This document shows, in pieces, positions 16,913-24,597 of a stretch of DNA of 44,621 nucleotides. The DNA lies in contig DAHH01000019.1 in NCBI GenBank assembly GCA_002498385.1, positions 70,530-115,150 on the forward strand, in the 5' to 3' direction. The translations under genes and the position numbers were made by a program. This DNA comes from Methanobacterium sp. UBA410. GTDB taxonomy: Archaea; Methanobacteriota; Methanobacteria; Methanobacteriales; Methanobacteriaceae. The notes under the pieces were generated by a model. It was not told the origin of the DNA. It searched no databases and saw nothing but the letters and a program-made list of their open reading frames with translations. How positions within the stretch are numbered: the stretch's first letter is position 1; every line of letters begins with the position of its first letter.

Positions 16913-17503
16913 ATTTTAAATAATTCAAAACTTAAATTATGAGGATTTAAGTTATAAAGACTTAAATTATAAATTTAAGAGTTGGATCCAGGTAAGAGGT
17001 TTAAAAAAGTTTTTTTCTAACTTTCCTCCTTTTTTATTCACTTTTTTATCTTAATTCTCATTATTTCAGTTTGCGCTTATCATTTTTATTTTGGAAGTTA
17101 AAACCAGAATGATAAACAAAGTTTAATTCAAAAAATAAGCAATTTTAATTCAAAAAATAAGCAATTCAAAAAATAGGCCTGAATTTAGCAATCATTACAG
17201 TTAACAGGAAAAATGGGCAAAATAAGGCCTCTCCATACTTTATAAGAAATATTTTACAATTTTACAATTTATAAGTTTTTAAAGATTTTATAAGTATTTC
17301 ATTAACAAACTAAAAAATAGTTTAATGGCCTCTAAATTAACTAAAAGTATGGCTACCAATTTAAAGCTTTTCAATGAACGTTCATAAAGTATCCATAGAG
17401 TCAATTATAAAAAGCTATTTCTATAAAAAACTATTTCTAAAGGAATTAAATGGGATGTTCTTTTAAAGTTCTGCTGAACTTATACAGATTTGGGCAGACT
17501 CAT
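16913..17503. other. AT-rich intergenic region between convergent genes
   Basis: About 590 nt, convergent, with no gene on either strand. T-runs after 17000 could end the DegT transcript. A 22-nt tandem duplication (17123-17166) with a third partial copy is the only structure seen. Confidence 0.5.
17123..17166. repeat. Two perfect tandem copies of a 22-nt unit plus a partial third
   Basis: The unit TTAATTCAAAAAATAAGCAA plus TT occupies 17123-17144 and 17145-17166. It is followed by a shortened CAAAAAATA. Confidence 0.95.
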
Positions 17504-17803
17504 TTAAAGCTTTTCTTTGACTGAAGATACCTTTTCATTTATTGTTTTTTCTTTATCTCTTCTGTCATCTATTTTAACGCTTGTTGCAACTCTTTTGGCA
17601 CCTTTCATAAAAACAGCTTCATGAGCAGCTTTAATGGCAGTAAACAACTTTTCAGGGTTGTTTGTCTCCATTACTGTTCCCATTCCATTTATCTTGTATT
17701 TTATACCAACATCGTCCAGTGCAGATACAGCAGCAGCAATGTACTCACTCACACCTGTATCTGAGGTTCCTATGGGGATTATGGTAATTTCTGCAGATAT
17801 CAT
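17504..17803 (-). CDS. MTH1187/YkoF-type thiamine-binding protein
   Basis: This 99-residue protein matches the small MTH1187 family (UPF0045/DUF77): MISAEITIIPIGTSDTGVSEYIAAAV, then INGMGTVMETNNPEKLFTAIKAAHEAVF and KRVATSVKIDDRRD. These form a ferredoxin-like fold that dimerises or tetramerises and binds thiamine or related pyrimidines in characterised members. ATG 17803 has no ribosome site and lies about 25 nt from a TATA-like TTAATATG on the minus strand, so the mRNA is probably leaderless. It is divergent from the tRNA thiolation gene, with only 36 nt between the two start codons. Confidence 0.87.
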   Translation of the reverse strand: MISAEITIIPIGTSDTGVSEYIAAAVSALDDVGIKYKINGMGTVMETNNPEKLFTAIKAAHEAVFMKGAKRVATSVKIDDRRDKEKTINEKVSSVKEKL

Positions 17804-17839
17804 AATTCTTATTTATGTTGCGATCCCCATATTAATTTT
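17804..17839. promoter_or_regulatory. Compact divergent promoter, probably leaderless in both directions
   Basis: Thirty-six bases separate ATG 17803 (minus) and ATG 17840 (plus). On the plus strand CTTATTTATG (17809-17818) lies about 25 nt before ATG 17840. On the minus strand a TTAATATG lies at a similar distance from ATG 17803. Neither gene has a Shine-Dalgarno, so both transcripts probably begin at or next to the start codon. Confidence 0.5.
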
Positions 17840-18703
17840 ATGAAAGCTCTGGACCCAGAAAACTTCAACAGGCACATAGAAGAAAGGGCAAAAAGTGTTA
17901 TAAAGGATTATAAACTCATAGAGCCTGGAGAAAAAGTTGCAGTAGGACTTTCAGGTGGAAAAGACAGTGTTTTAACCTGTTATCTACTTTCAAAATTCAG
18001 GGAAGACTTTGATTTTGATCTGGTTGCAGTGTCCGTTGACGAGGGAATTTCAGGATACAGGAGTAATGGAATAACTGCAGCACGTAAAAATGCTGCAGCT
18101 TTGGATGTTGAGCTTGTTGAGGTTTCATTTAAGGATGAATTTGGTCTTAGGCTTGACGATATTTCATCCCTTTACAGGAGCTCCTGCATACCCTGTGGAG
18201 TCTTCAGAAGGTATCTCCTGAACAAAACTGCCTGCAGTTTAAGTGCTGATAAACTTGCAACAGGTCACAACCTGGACGATGAGATACAATCTTTTCTAAT
18301 GAGCTTTGCAAGGGCTGACTTCCGAAGGTTCACCAAGTTTGGACCCAAGCTCGATAAAATACACCCGCGCCTTATTCCAAGAATAAAACCCCTATGGAAA
18401 ATCCCAGAAAGAGATGTTGGAATCTGGGCTGTCCTTAACAATGTTGATGTGCACTTTGCAGAGTGTCCGTACAGTTACAAATCCCTCAGAGCCAAGATGA
18501 AGGATCACCTGAACCGTCTTGAAGGTAAACGTCCCGGAACAAAACTTGCAATTCTTGAATCCTTCAACAAAACCTTTAAATTTGATAAGCCAACTCCTGA
18601 AATTGGAGAGTGTGAAAGGTGCGGTGAGCCATCGTCTCTGAGGGTATGCAAGGCATGTGAAATGCTTGAAGATATAAAAGCACGTGATGATATCCTCAAA
18701 TAA
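17840..18703 (+). CDS. TtuA/NcsA-type tRNA 2-thiolation enzyme lacking the N-terminal zinc finger
   Basis: The 287-residue protein has the PP-loop SGGKDS at residues 38-43, the CIPC pair C116/C119, ATGHNLDDE, and a further cysteine in FAECPYSYKS. Together these match the [4Fe-4S] and ATP sites of TtuA/Ncs6/CTU1 enzymes, which thiolate uridine in tRNA (U54 or U34). The C-terminus holds a zinc ribbon, CERCG and CKAC. Family members normally begin with another CxxC zinc finger. Here the protein starts MKALDPENFNRHIEERAKSV and that finger is absent; an in-frame TAA at 17831 rules out a longer start. The substrate uridine cannot be chosen from sequence. It seems to be leaderless. Confidence 0.83.
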   Translation: MKALDPENFNRHIEERAKSVIKDYKLIEPGEKVAVGLSGGKDSVLTCYLLSKFREDFDFDLVAVSVDEGISGYRSNGITAARKNAAALDVELVEVSFKDEFGLRLDDISSLYRSSCIPCGVFRRYLLNKTACSLSADKLATGHNLDDEIQSFLMSFARADFRRFTKFGPKLDKIHPRLIPRIKPLWKIPERDVGIWAVLNNVDVHFAECPYSYKSLRAKMKDHLNRLEGKRPGTKLAILESFNKTFKFDKPTPEIGECERCGEPSSLRVCKACEMLEDIKARDDILK

Positions 18704-18934
18704 CCTTTTTTTTAATTGTAACTTCCATAGGTTGAACACAAAGATTATATTGAACAAGGTAATTCATCATAACACTGAAGTTTATCAGTTATTACATAAA
18801 ATGGGCTTGTGAAATACATTTTATGAATTTAAAAAAAAGATTTAATCTTTTTCTATTGATAACTCCTTGGATATATGATAGCAACTGTTTTTAATTTGTT
18901 ATATTACTACTTGCCAGCAACTAAAATAAATAAT

Positions 18935-19096
18935 TCAATTTTCTTCTAAAATAATCTTCTTAACTTCTTTTTTTTCTTTTTTTGCAGGTTCAAAATTCGG
19001 ATTTAATTCAAGAGATTTATTATAACATTGCAGCACTTCATTGTAATGCTGGAGTTGTTGGTTGGTTTTACCTTTGTAATAATATCTTTCTTCCAT
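18935..19096 (-). pseudogene. Remnant of a tetratricopeptide-repeat protein (C-terminal 53 codons)
   Basis: On the minus strand ATG 19096 opens 53 codons reading MEERYYYKGKTNQQLQHYNE, then VLQCYNKSLELNPNFEPAKK and a lysine-rich tail. This fits a TPR consensus (YYxKG...L..Y.EAL.CYNKALELNPN) followed by the usual post-repeat helix. Upstream in the same frame the codons for PETLKYH look like the end of a preceding repeat but run into a TGA, and further upstream is the GTPase gene. It is therefore most likely the decayed end of a larger TPR gene. No ribosome site precedes ATG 19096. Expression as a tiny single-TPR protein is possible but less likely. Confidence 0.55.
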
Positions 19097-19157
19097 TGAA
19101 AGTCTATTTTTGTCGTTTTTTCAATGATATTTTAGTGTTTCTGGTTTTCTTAGGTGT

Positions 19158-20741
19158 TTACTTGACGATCTTGGTAATGGTTCCAATGCCCTTACTCCTC
19201 CCTTCACGGAATATGAGCTTTTGACCTTCATGGATGTAGTATGGCCTGTATTTGAACCGCATTTTGACTTTACCAGTGTCTCCTGCCGATAAATACTCTT
19301 TATCAAGGGGTTCAAAGGTTGTGGTTTCTGCAATGGTTTCTATGTGGGCTATGCATTCGTAGCCCTTTTTTATGGTTGTTGGATGCACGAGTATGACAAC
19401 ATCTGCCTCAAATTCTCTCACAGCTTTTGCAGGATAGTCTGTATGGCAAACAATCATTCCTCTTCTTATATCATCAATTTCTGCCCCTTTTATTGCAATT
19501 CCAACAACATCACCCACGTCAGCAACTTCTTTTTTGTAGTGGTGCATCTCTATGGATCTGGTGCTGACATTCAGGAATCTGCTGGTTTCCATGGGTCCTA
19601 AAAGAAGTTTATCACCGATTTTAAGTTTTCCCTGTCTTACAGTACCGCTTACAACAGTTCCAACTCCCATAACAGAATATATCCTGTCTATGTACATCAT
19701 AAATGGTTTTTTAGTGTTCTCAATGTTTGATGGAATTTTCAGCCTTAAAAACAATTCATCAAGAATTTTTAAGCCTTCACCAGTCACTGCTGATGCTTTT
19801 AGAACTGGAACTATGTGCTGGTTCATATTTTCTGCAACAAAATCAGCATCCTCCAGGGATTTCACTGCAAAGGGAATTCTGCCAACGAGTTTAAGCAGGT
19901 CGAATATTTCCCTTCGAACCTCCATTACCCTTTCTTCTGGCACTGTGTCTGTTTTGGTCATCACAACTATCACGGGCAGTTCAGTGGCCAGTATGATCCC
20001 GAGGTGTTCCTTGGTGATGTGTGTGGGGCCCTGATCTGCAGCCACAACCAGAAGTCCATAGTTGAGCTTCTGACCAACTATGCCCCTTATGGTGGTTCGA
20101 AGCCATGGCTCGTGTCCAACGGTGTCAACAAAGGAAACCACCCTATCACACTTTTCAACGAGTTTGGCCTTTTCCTTTTTATTTAAAGGATTTTTAAGAC
20201 GTACCACTTTTTCTTTACAGAATCCGTAAACTGCAAATGAAAGGTCTGCAGATAAACCGCGTTCTATTTCATGTTTCTGCACGTCCAGGAATATCCTGGT
20301 ACCTCCTGAACCATTGTCAAGTGTTCCCGTTGTTAAAGTACCAACAAGGGTGCTTTTTCCATGGTCAACGTGTCCTGCAACTCCCACAAGAAGGTGATCC
20401 TTTTTTTCGTGGGGTTTTCCAATAAGAACTTTCGCAACCTTTCCCATGCCAGCGGACTGTTTTTCAATGTCTAAAATTACAGCATCAATTTCAAGTGCTA
20501 TCTTATTTAAAACAAAAAGAGATTCTTCCATTTCATTATCTGAAAGTCCTACAAGACGACCTTCATCATGAACTCCAATGAAGTAAAGGGCTTCACCATT
20601 ACCCCTCTCCATTCGGTACTTCATCTGGCTTGCAAGTTGATGTTTCCTGTCCTTTTTGAGGTGGTAATCTTTTTTAAGGTTTTCTTTGAATTCTATATTC
20701 TTTCTCTCGCCCTTCCTGGTAATATCATAGATATCAGTCAT
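19158..20741 (-). CDS. GTPBP1-like translational GTPase
   Basis: This 527-residue protein is an EF-Tu/eEF1A-superfamily GTPase. G1 is GHVDHGKST, G3 is DTVGHE and G4 is TKTD in VVMTKTDTV. Two beta-barrel domains follow, including PFMMYIDRIYSVMGVGTVVSGTV and a C-terminal barrel ending GIGTITKIV. The first 110 residues precede the G domain (RKGERKNIEFKENL, later GVHDEGRLVGLSDNE) and resemble an AlbA_2/divergent-AAA-like N-terminal domain. This arrangement matches archaeal and eukaryotic GTPBP1/2 proteins, implicated in ribosome rescue and mRNA surveillance. SelB is an alternative, but no SelB C-terminal winged helices are present. ATG 20741 follows GGAGCCTGATTTCC. Confidence 0.85.
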   Translation of the reverse strand: MTDIYDITRKGERKNIEFKENLKKDYHLKKDRKHQLASQMKYRMERGNGEALYFIGVHDEGRLVGLSDNEMEESLFVLNKIALEIDAVILDIEKQSAGMGKVAKVLIGKPHEKKDHLLVGVAGHVDHGKSTLVGTLTTGTLDNGSGGTRIFLDVQKHEIERGLSADLSFAVYGFCKEKVVRLKNPLNKKEKAKLVEKCDRVVSFVDTVGHEPWLRTTIRGIVGQKLNYGLLVVAADQGPTHITKEHLGIILATELPVIVVMTKTDTVPEERVMEVRREIFDLLKLVGRIPFAVKSLEDADFVAENMNQHIVPVLKASAVTGEGLKILDELFLRLKIPSNIENTKKPFMMYIDRIYSVMGVGTVVSGTVRQGKLKIGDKLLLGPMETSRFLNVSTRSIEMHHYKKEVADVGDVVGIAIKGAEIDDIRRGMIVCHTDYPAKAVREFEADVVILVHPTTIKKGYECIAHIETIAETTTFEPLDKEYLSAGDTGKVKMRFKYRPYYIHEGQKLIFREGRSKGIGTITKIVK

Positions 20742-20786
20742 GGAAATCAGGCTCCTGAATGAATCAACGTTTTTAATTAATTTAAA

Positions 20787-20842
20787 TAAATTTATGGCTA
20801 GTTTAAGTTAAATTTAAATTTATGGCTAGTTTAAGTTAAATT
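20787..20842. repeat. Two perfect tandem copies of a 28-nt unit
   Basis: The unit beginning TAAATTTATGGCTAGTTTAA occupies 20787-20814 and 20815-20842, just upstream of the GTPase gene on its promoter side. Confidence 0.92.
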
Positions 20843-20917
20843 AACTTGAGCTTAAATAATCAATTAAATTCGATAATTTCTGAATTTAAATTCATTTCAT
20901 TCAAGCTTAGGTGTAAA

Positions 20918-21130
20918 TCAAATTTTATCTGCAGTTGTGAACTGCAAGCCCCCATATTTTTCTTCCTGAAACTTCCTGACCATTTTAGATGCTGTTTCAT
21001 GGTTTTCTGCCTTTGCAAGAATCCTTCTCTCCTTAACTTTCAGATTTTTACCGCAAACACATTTTTTATGAGCTATCCCTTCTTTGGAGTACATTGTACG
21101 GCCGCAATCGCATCTGAAGATGAGGTACAT
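20918..21130 (-). CDS. MTH1184-like small zinc-ribbon protein (DUF1922)
   Basis: The 70-residue protein begins MYLIFRCDCGRTMYSKEG and continues KKCVCGKNLKVKERR, giving a CxC plus CxC zinc knuckle. A helical half follows (ETASKMVRKFQEEKYG). This matches the small structural-genomics protein MTH1184 of Methanothermobacter (DUF1922), whose function is unknown. ATG 21130 follows GAGTGATG, a ribosome site. Its position between the GTPase and TraB genes, near MTH1187- and MTH1175-like genes, suggests this stretch keeps gene order with Methanothermobacter; that comparison is from memory. Confidence 0.82.
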   Translation of the reverse strand: MYLIFRCDCGRTMYSKEGIAHKKCVCGKNLKVKERRILAKAENHETASKMVRKFQEEKYGGLQFTTADKI

Positions 21131-21405
21131 TTTTCATCACTCTCTAATTTTTATTCATTTTCCAATTACTTTATTCTGTTTATTGTTACTCTCATCCTGG
21201 ACCTTTTATTTTTTTCTTTATTGACTCATTCCATTTATAGCCAAAATTTCATTTAGATAAAAAAAGTTTAGGTAACAATGAACTTTCAGCAGGATAAAAT
21301 CTTTCCTTTAAATCCAAAAATACATTCAATCTGTAACTTCTCTATTTGAATAAATTCTCTTGAATAACCAAAATAAGTTGAAATAGATCATGCTTCAGCA
21401 GACAG

Positions 21406-22563
21406 TTAGAAACCAAATACCTTGTTGAAAAGTGGTAATATCACGTTGGGTATGGTGAGGAGTGTGCCTATTGAGCAGCCTATGTTGGTTCCAACAACCA
21501 CAAGAAGCACCCTGAACAGATTGTTGCTCAGAAGTTCCCTGAAACTTTCGCATTTGGTGATTCCATGCATGTCATCCATGGAAACGTGCCTGAACTTGGC
21601 CTCAACAAGGCCTGAAAACCATCCTGCAGCTAGTAGGGGATGTATAGATGTTAAGGGTGCCACCAGAAATGCAATCGCTGCTGAGTATATTTTTGAACCT
21701 GATAGGATCGATCCGAGAAATGCCAGCCCTCCAGTGAGCATCACAAAGTTAATAAGGCTAGTTTTAAGGTTTATACCGTTTAAAAATGCCAGCACAAATA
21801 TTACTATGAATATGGCAGGTATGGAAAACAGTATCAGTTTTTCAATGGGAATCTTGGATTGTTTGATGCTTAGAAGCTCATGGAAGGGGGGGATTTTCTG
21901 GGGATTCTCCATGTACTCTTTTATCCCTTTTTTGTGCCCAGCACCAACAACGGCAACCACATTCTCCTCCTCAAGGTCAAGAAGTCTTTTGGCCATGTAA
22001 GCATTTCTCTCTGTTACAAGAACGTCGTATGCTGCGGGTGATGCGTCCCTGAAGTATCCCATGACCTCTGCAAGGGTGTCATCCTCTTTGATGCTTTCAA
22101 TATCCTCTATTTCATCGTCTTTACTGAAAAATGATGCGATTATCTCGTACATGAACTTTGCCTTTTCAAGGAAGCTCATCTGATTTAAAGCACGTTTCAG
22201 TGTTGTCTGTATATCCCTGTCAATTAAAGCTATTTTTGCACCAGTTTCATTTGCGGCTTCAATGGCTGCAAGCATCTCAGAACCGGGTTTGACACCTAGA
22301 TCATCCCCTATCTTTCTTTGGAAGTAAGATAAGAAGCTGCTTACAAGGAATAGGGTGAGGTTGTTCCCTTTTATTATCTCTTTTATTGGGATGTCCTGTT
22401 TTGTTTGTCCATTTTTTTCGGCCAGCATGTTCTGATATCTGTTAAGACATAGTTCAATGGCCACAACATCCGGTTTTTCTTCGAGTATTGTTTGTTTTAC
22501 TTCTTCAACACTTTTATCAGATACGTGGGCTGTGCCTATTATGGTGAGATTTTTTGGGGCCAT
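21406..22563 (-). CDS. TraB/PrgY-family membrane protein
   Basis: The 385-residue protein starts with TIIGTAHVSDKSVEEVKQTI and EEKPDVVAIELCLNRYQNM, the paired GTAHxS and histidine/glutamate motifs of the TraB/GumN (Tiki-like) hydrolase fold. GSEMLAAIEAA and IDRDIQTTLKRAL follow, with VVAVVGAGHKKGI at about residue 207. The last 130 residues contain four hydrophobic segments, which anchor the protein in the membrane. Bacterial PrgY/TraB members block peptide pheromone; the Tiki relatives are metalloproteases. The archaeal role is not known. ATG 22563 follows AAGTGAAAAAG, a weak ribosome site. It is a likely single-gene unit. Confidence 0.85.
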   Translation of the reverse strand: MAPKNLTIIGTAHVSDKSVEEVKQTILEEKPDVVAIELCLNRYQNMLAEKNGQTKQDIPIKEIIKGNNLTLFLVSSFLSYFQRKIGDDLGVKPGSEMLAAIEAANETGAKIALIDRDIQTTLKRALNQMSFLEKAKFMYEIIASFFSKDDEIEDIESIKEDDTLAEVMGYFRDASPAAYDVLVTERNAYMAKRLLDLEEENVVAVVGAGHKKGIKEYMENPQKIPPFHELLSIKQSKIPIEKLILFSIPAIFIVIFVLAFLNGINLKTSLINFVMLTGGLAFLGSILSGSKIYSAAIAFLVAPLTSIHPLLAAGWFSGLVEAKFRHVSMDDMHGITKCESFRELLSNNLFRVLLVVVGTNIGCSIGTLLTIPNVILPLFNKVFGF

Positions 22564-22868
22564 TTCTTTTTCACTTTCTTAACTTAATTGAGATCTTTTA
22601 ATTTTAATGGGTTACATATCTTAGTTGTACTTAAAATTTAAGGGTATCCCCCAAATTTAAGGGTAGCTTAACTGGTGAACGTTTTTTAATTTTCCACCTA
22701 TTTTTTAAAAGTTCTTAAAAACTTTTGATTATTCTGGGAAGATCTGAACACTACCTTACTTGTTGATATTACTTTTGTTGATATTATATTTCGATCTACT
22801 CATTAATTATTTTACGCATATATGATCTGAAATATATGATTTTTTTAAACTCCGGCTGCAACTTGTAG
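22564..22868. other. Intergenic region with imperfect short duplications
   Basis: About 305 nt without a gene. AAATTTAAGGGTA occurs at 22634 and 22653, and TTGTTGATATTA at 22760 and 22775. No terminator or promoter stands out. Confidence 0.45.
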
Positions 22869-23537
22869 CTACTGAGACCGTTGGATGGTTCCATTTTCAT
22901 AGACTGGAACAGTTTCATACATGTTTCGATTTAGGCAGAATTCAACGTCCCCACCCAGTCCAAGTTTGTAGAGTGCTGCTGCGGATTTTGAGTTTTTAAC
23001 GGCTTCATTCACCTTGCCATGATTTTGTGAGGCCATGCAGGCTGCAAGAGCAGTTTCATCAAGTTCTTCATCCTGCAGGTTGGATATTATTTCTCCAGCT
23101 CCCAGAAAGTCTTCTATAACAAATTTGCCCTTGACACCAGCCATCACAACTTCGATGTGTTTGTCTGCAATTTCAAGGGCTTTCTTTGCCACTGCACTTG
23201 CATTTACAAATGATCCTACCAGGGTTTTTGAATTAATTCCCTCAAGTATACGGGTCCCGTTTGTGGTTGTGAGAACAAGTACGTTTCCACTGAAATTCTG
23301 GATTTCAACAGGTGAATTCCCAGCATCAAAACCTTTTATTGAAGCTCCATTCCTTTCTCCGGCAAGTACTGCGTTGTACTGTTTGCTGAATCTTTCTGCA
23401 TCTTCTATAGTTTTTACAGGAATAATCTTCCTGAAATTTTCAAGTGCAGCTGTCATGGTGGTGCTGGCCCTCAGTGCGTCCACCATTATTACAACATCTG
23501 GATTGTGTGACCTTTCCAAGCTTAGGGAAACCTTCAT
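22869..23537 (-). CDS. comB: 2-phosphosulfolactate phosphatase ComB (coenzyme M biosynthesis)
   Basis: ComB removes phosphate from 2-phosphosulfolactate in the PEP-dependent route to coenzyme M. The 222-residue sequence has the family pattern: VVIMVDALRASTTMTAAL at the N-terminus, AVLAGERNGASIKGFDAGNSP, LVLTTTNGTRIL with the conserved threonine-asparagine loop, and GAGEII later. These include the Mg-binding and acidic active-site segments. Length matches single-domain ComB enzymes. ATG 23537 follows TTGGTGTTCAA. The coenzyme is used by Mtr and Mcr, encoded 10 kb away. The TRAM gene lies 48 nt away on the same strand and may be the first gene of the transcript. Confidence 0.92.
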   Translation of the reverse strand: MKVSLSLERSHNPDVVIMVDALRASTTMTAALENFRKIIPVKTIEDAERFSKQYNAVLAGERNGASIKGFDAGNSPVEIQNFSGNVLVLTTTNGTRILEGINSKTLVGSFVNASAVAKKALEIADKHIEVVMAGVKGKFVIEDFLGAGEIISNLQDEELDETALAACMASQNHGKVNEAVKNSKSAAALYKLGLGGDVEFCLNRNMYETVPVYENGTIQRSQ

Positions 23538-23585
23538 TTGAACACCAAAAATAGAAAAAAAATAATTTAAAAAAAAAATTTAGAT

Positions 23586-23807
23586 CTATTCGATCTTCTC
23601 AGCAAAAGCAAATCGTCTTCTTACAGAGGTTATTTTCACTTTAACTTCGTCACCTGCTTTAGTATCCGGTACGAAGACAACAAAACCCTCTATGCGGGTT
23701 ATACCGTCTCCTTCTTTACCAACATCCTCAATTTTAACGTCGTATTCTTCGCCCTCTTCAATAGGAGCTGTTTTCGGATTTTGATCTACTCTAAACAATT
23801 TATTCAC
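23586..23807 (-). CDS. TRAM-domain small RNA-binding protein
   Basis: The 73-residue protein is a lone TRAM domain, an OB-like barrel that binds RNA: YDVKIEDVGKEGDGITRIEGFVVFVPDTKAGDEVKVKITSV, ending RRRFAFAEKIE. Stand-alone archaeal TRAM proteins bind tRNA and may act as RNA chaperones, including in cold adaptation. The frame opens at GTG 23807, close to GGGGATG; TTG 23798 is an equally reasonable start with better spacing. It is followed by comB on the same strand after 48 nt. A 20-nt tandem duplication lies in its promoter region. Confidence 0.88.
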   Translation of the reverse strand: MNKLFRVDQNPKTAPIEEGEEYDVKIEDVGKEGDGITRIEGFVVFVPDTKAGDEVKVKITSVRRRFAFAEKIE

Positions 23808-23820
23808 ATCCCCAGACCAA

Positions 23821-23860
23821 CTTAAATGGTCTTAATGTAACTTAAATGGTCTTAATGTAA
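23821..23860. repeat. Two perfect tandem copies of a 20-nt unit
   Basis: CTTAAATGGTCTTAATGTAA is present at 23821-23840 and 23841-23860, starting only 13 nt before the start codon of the TRAM gene, so it lies in its promoter or leader. Confidence 0.96.
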
Positions 23861-24021
23861 AGTTTTTTGTTTAACAAGTTATATAAATCTTTTGCAAAAC
23901 ATATTATTCTACAAAATATTGTGTTATGAAACCTACGCCCAACTCTGAACTCAAACAATTTCCCTGGTGATAAACATATTATTATAGGATAGCTGATGAA
24001 TTAGTTAGTGAGGTTTGTTTT

Positions 24022-24597
24022 ATGAAGATCGTTACAACGCCCATGTGTCAGGAAGTACTGAGACTTGCAGATGTTCAGGACTTTGCAGTGATGAAATACA
24101 TAGATTCTGCAGATGCAGACATTGCAGTTGTCCTTTCCGAGACAAATACCAGTAAAAAATCGATTAAACTAAAATTAAACACATTTTCACAGATTGATGA
24201 CAGCATAAGACTGATTTCAGAGACCTTTGGCACCAAACCCCTTGTTTCTACTGTGAAAGATCATGATATTTTAGATTCAGTGGTTGAAGACGTAAACAGC
24301 AAAGTGAAGGTTAAGGTGTACTCAAAGTTTTTAGGCGACATCGTTGAGGATCTCGGGTTCACAGTTGTCCGGGGATATGAAGATGTTAAAGGAACTGGAA
24401 AGGAAGATATTGAAAAGGAAACCTATAATTTCCTTGTTTATCCCGATTACATGGAGAATAAAATAGAGGATGAAATAAAACTCATGGGTGAAAGGGCTGT
24501 TAAGATACCATCCCATGGTAACACCTCCCCAAACCCAATTGAAAGGGCAAAACTCAGATACAGCATCCTGGAGAAAAGACTATGTACGAAACTCTGA
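24022..24597 (+). CDS. Conserved methanogen protein overlapping methanogenesis marker 7
   Basis: The 191-residue soluble protein begins MKIVTTPMCQEVLRLADVQD and then has SADADIAVVLSETNTS, a strand-loop typical of small alpha/beta proteins. The C-terminal part contains LGDIVEDLGFTVVRGYEDV and a conserved-looking KIPSHGNTSPNPIERAKLRY. I cannot assign it safely. Its overlap of 16 nt with a methanogenesis-marker-7 gene suggests one of the methanogen-only marker proteins that accompany it, such as marker 17. ATG 24022 follows GTGAGGTTTGTTTT. Translational coupling to the next gene implies equal amounts and probably a physical complex; that is inference. Confidence 0.6.
   Translation: MKIVTTPMCQEVLRLADVQDFAVMKYIDSADADIAVVLSETNTSKKSIKLKLNTFSQIDDSIRLISETFGTKPLVSTVKDHDILDSVVEDVNSKVKVKVYSKFLGDIVEDLGFTVVRGYEDVKGTGKEDIEKETYNFLVYPDYMENKIEDEIKLMGERAVKIPSHGNTSPNPIERAKLRYSILEKRLCTKL

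Noticed and set aside
18982..19224. 80-codon plus-strand frame after the thiolation gene
   Set aside because: It is antisense to the TPR remnant, whose minus-strand reading gives a clear motif.
19158..20741. SelB selenocysteine elongation factor
   Set aside because: The C-terminal part has EF-Tu-like barrels only and the N-terminal extension matches GTPBP1-like proteins; no in-frame selenocysteine gene was seen nearby.
20846..21256. 136-codon plus-strand frame across the MTH1184-like gene
   Set aside because: It is a shadow of the minus-strand zinc-ribbon gene and has low-complexity Phe/Leu/Ser composition.
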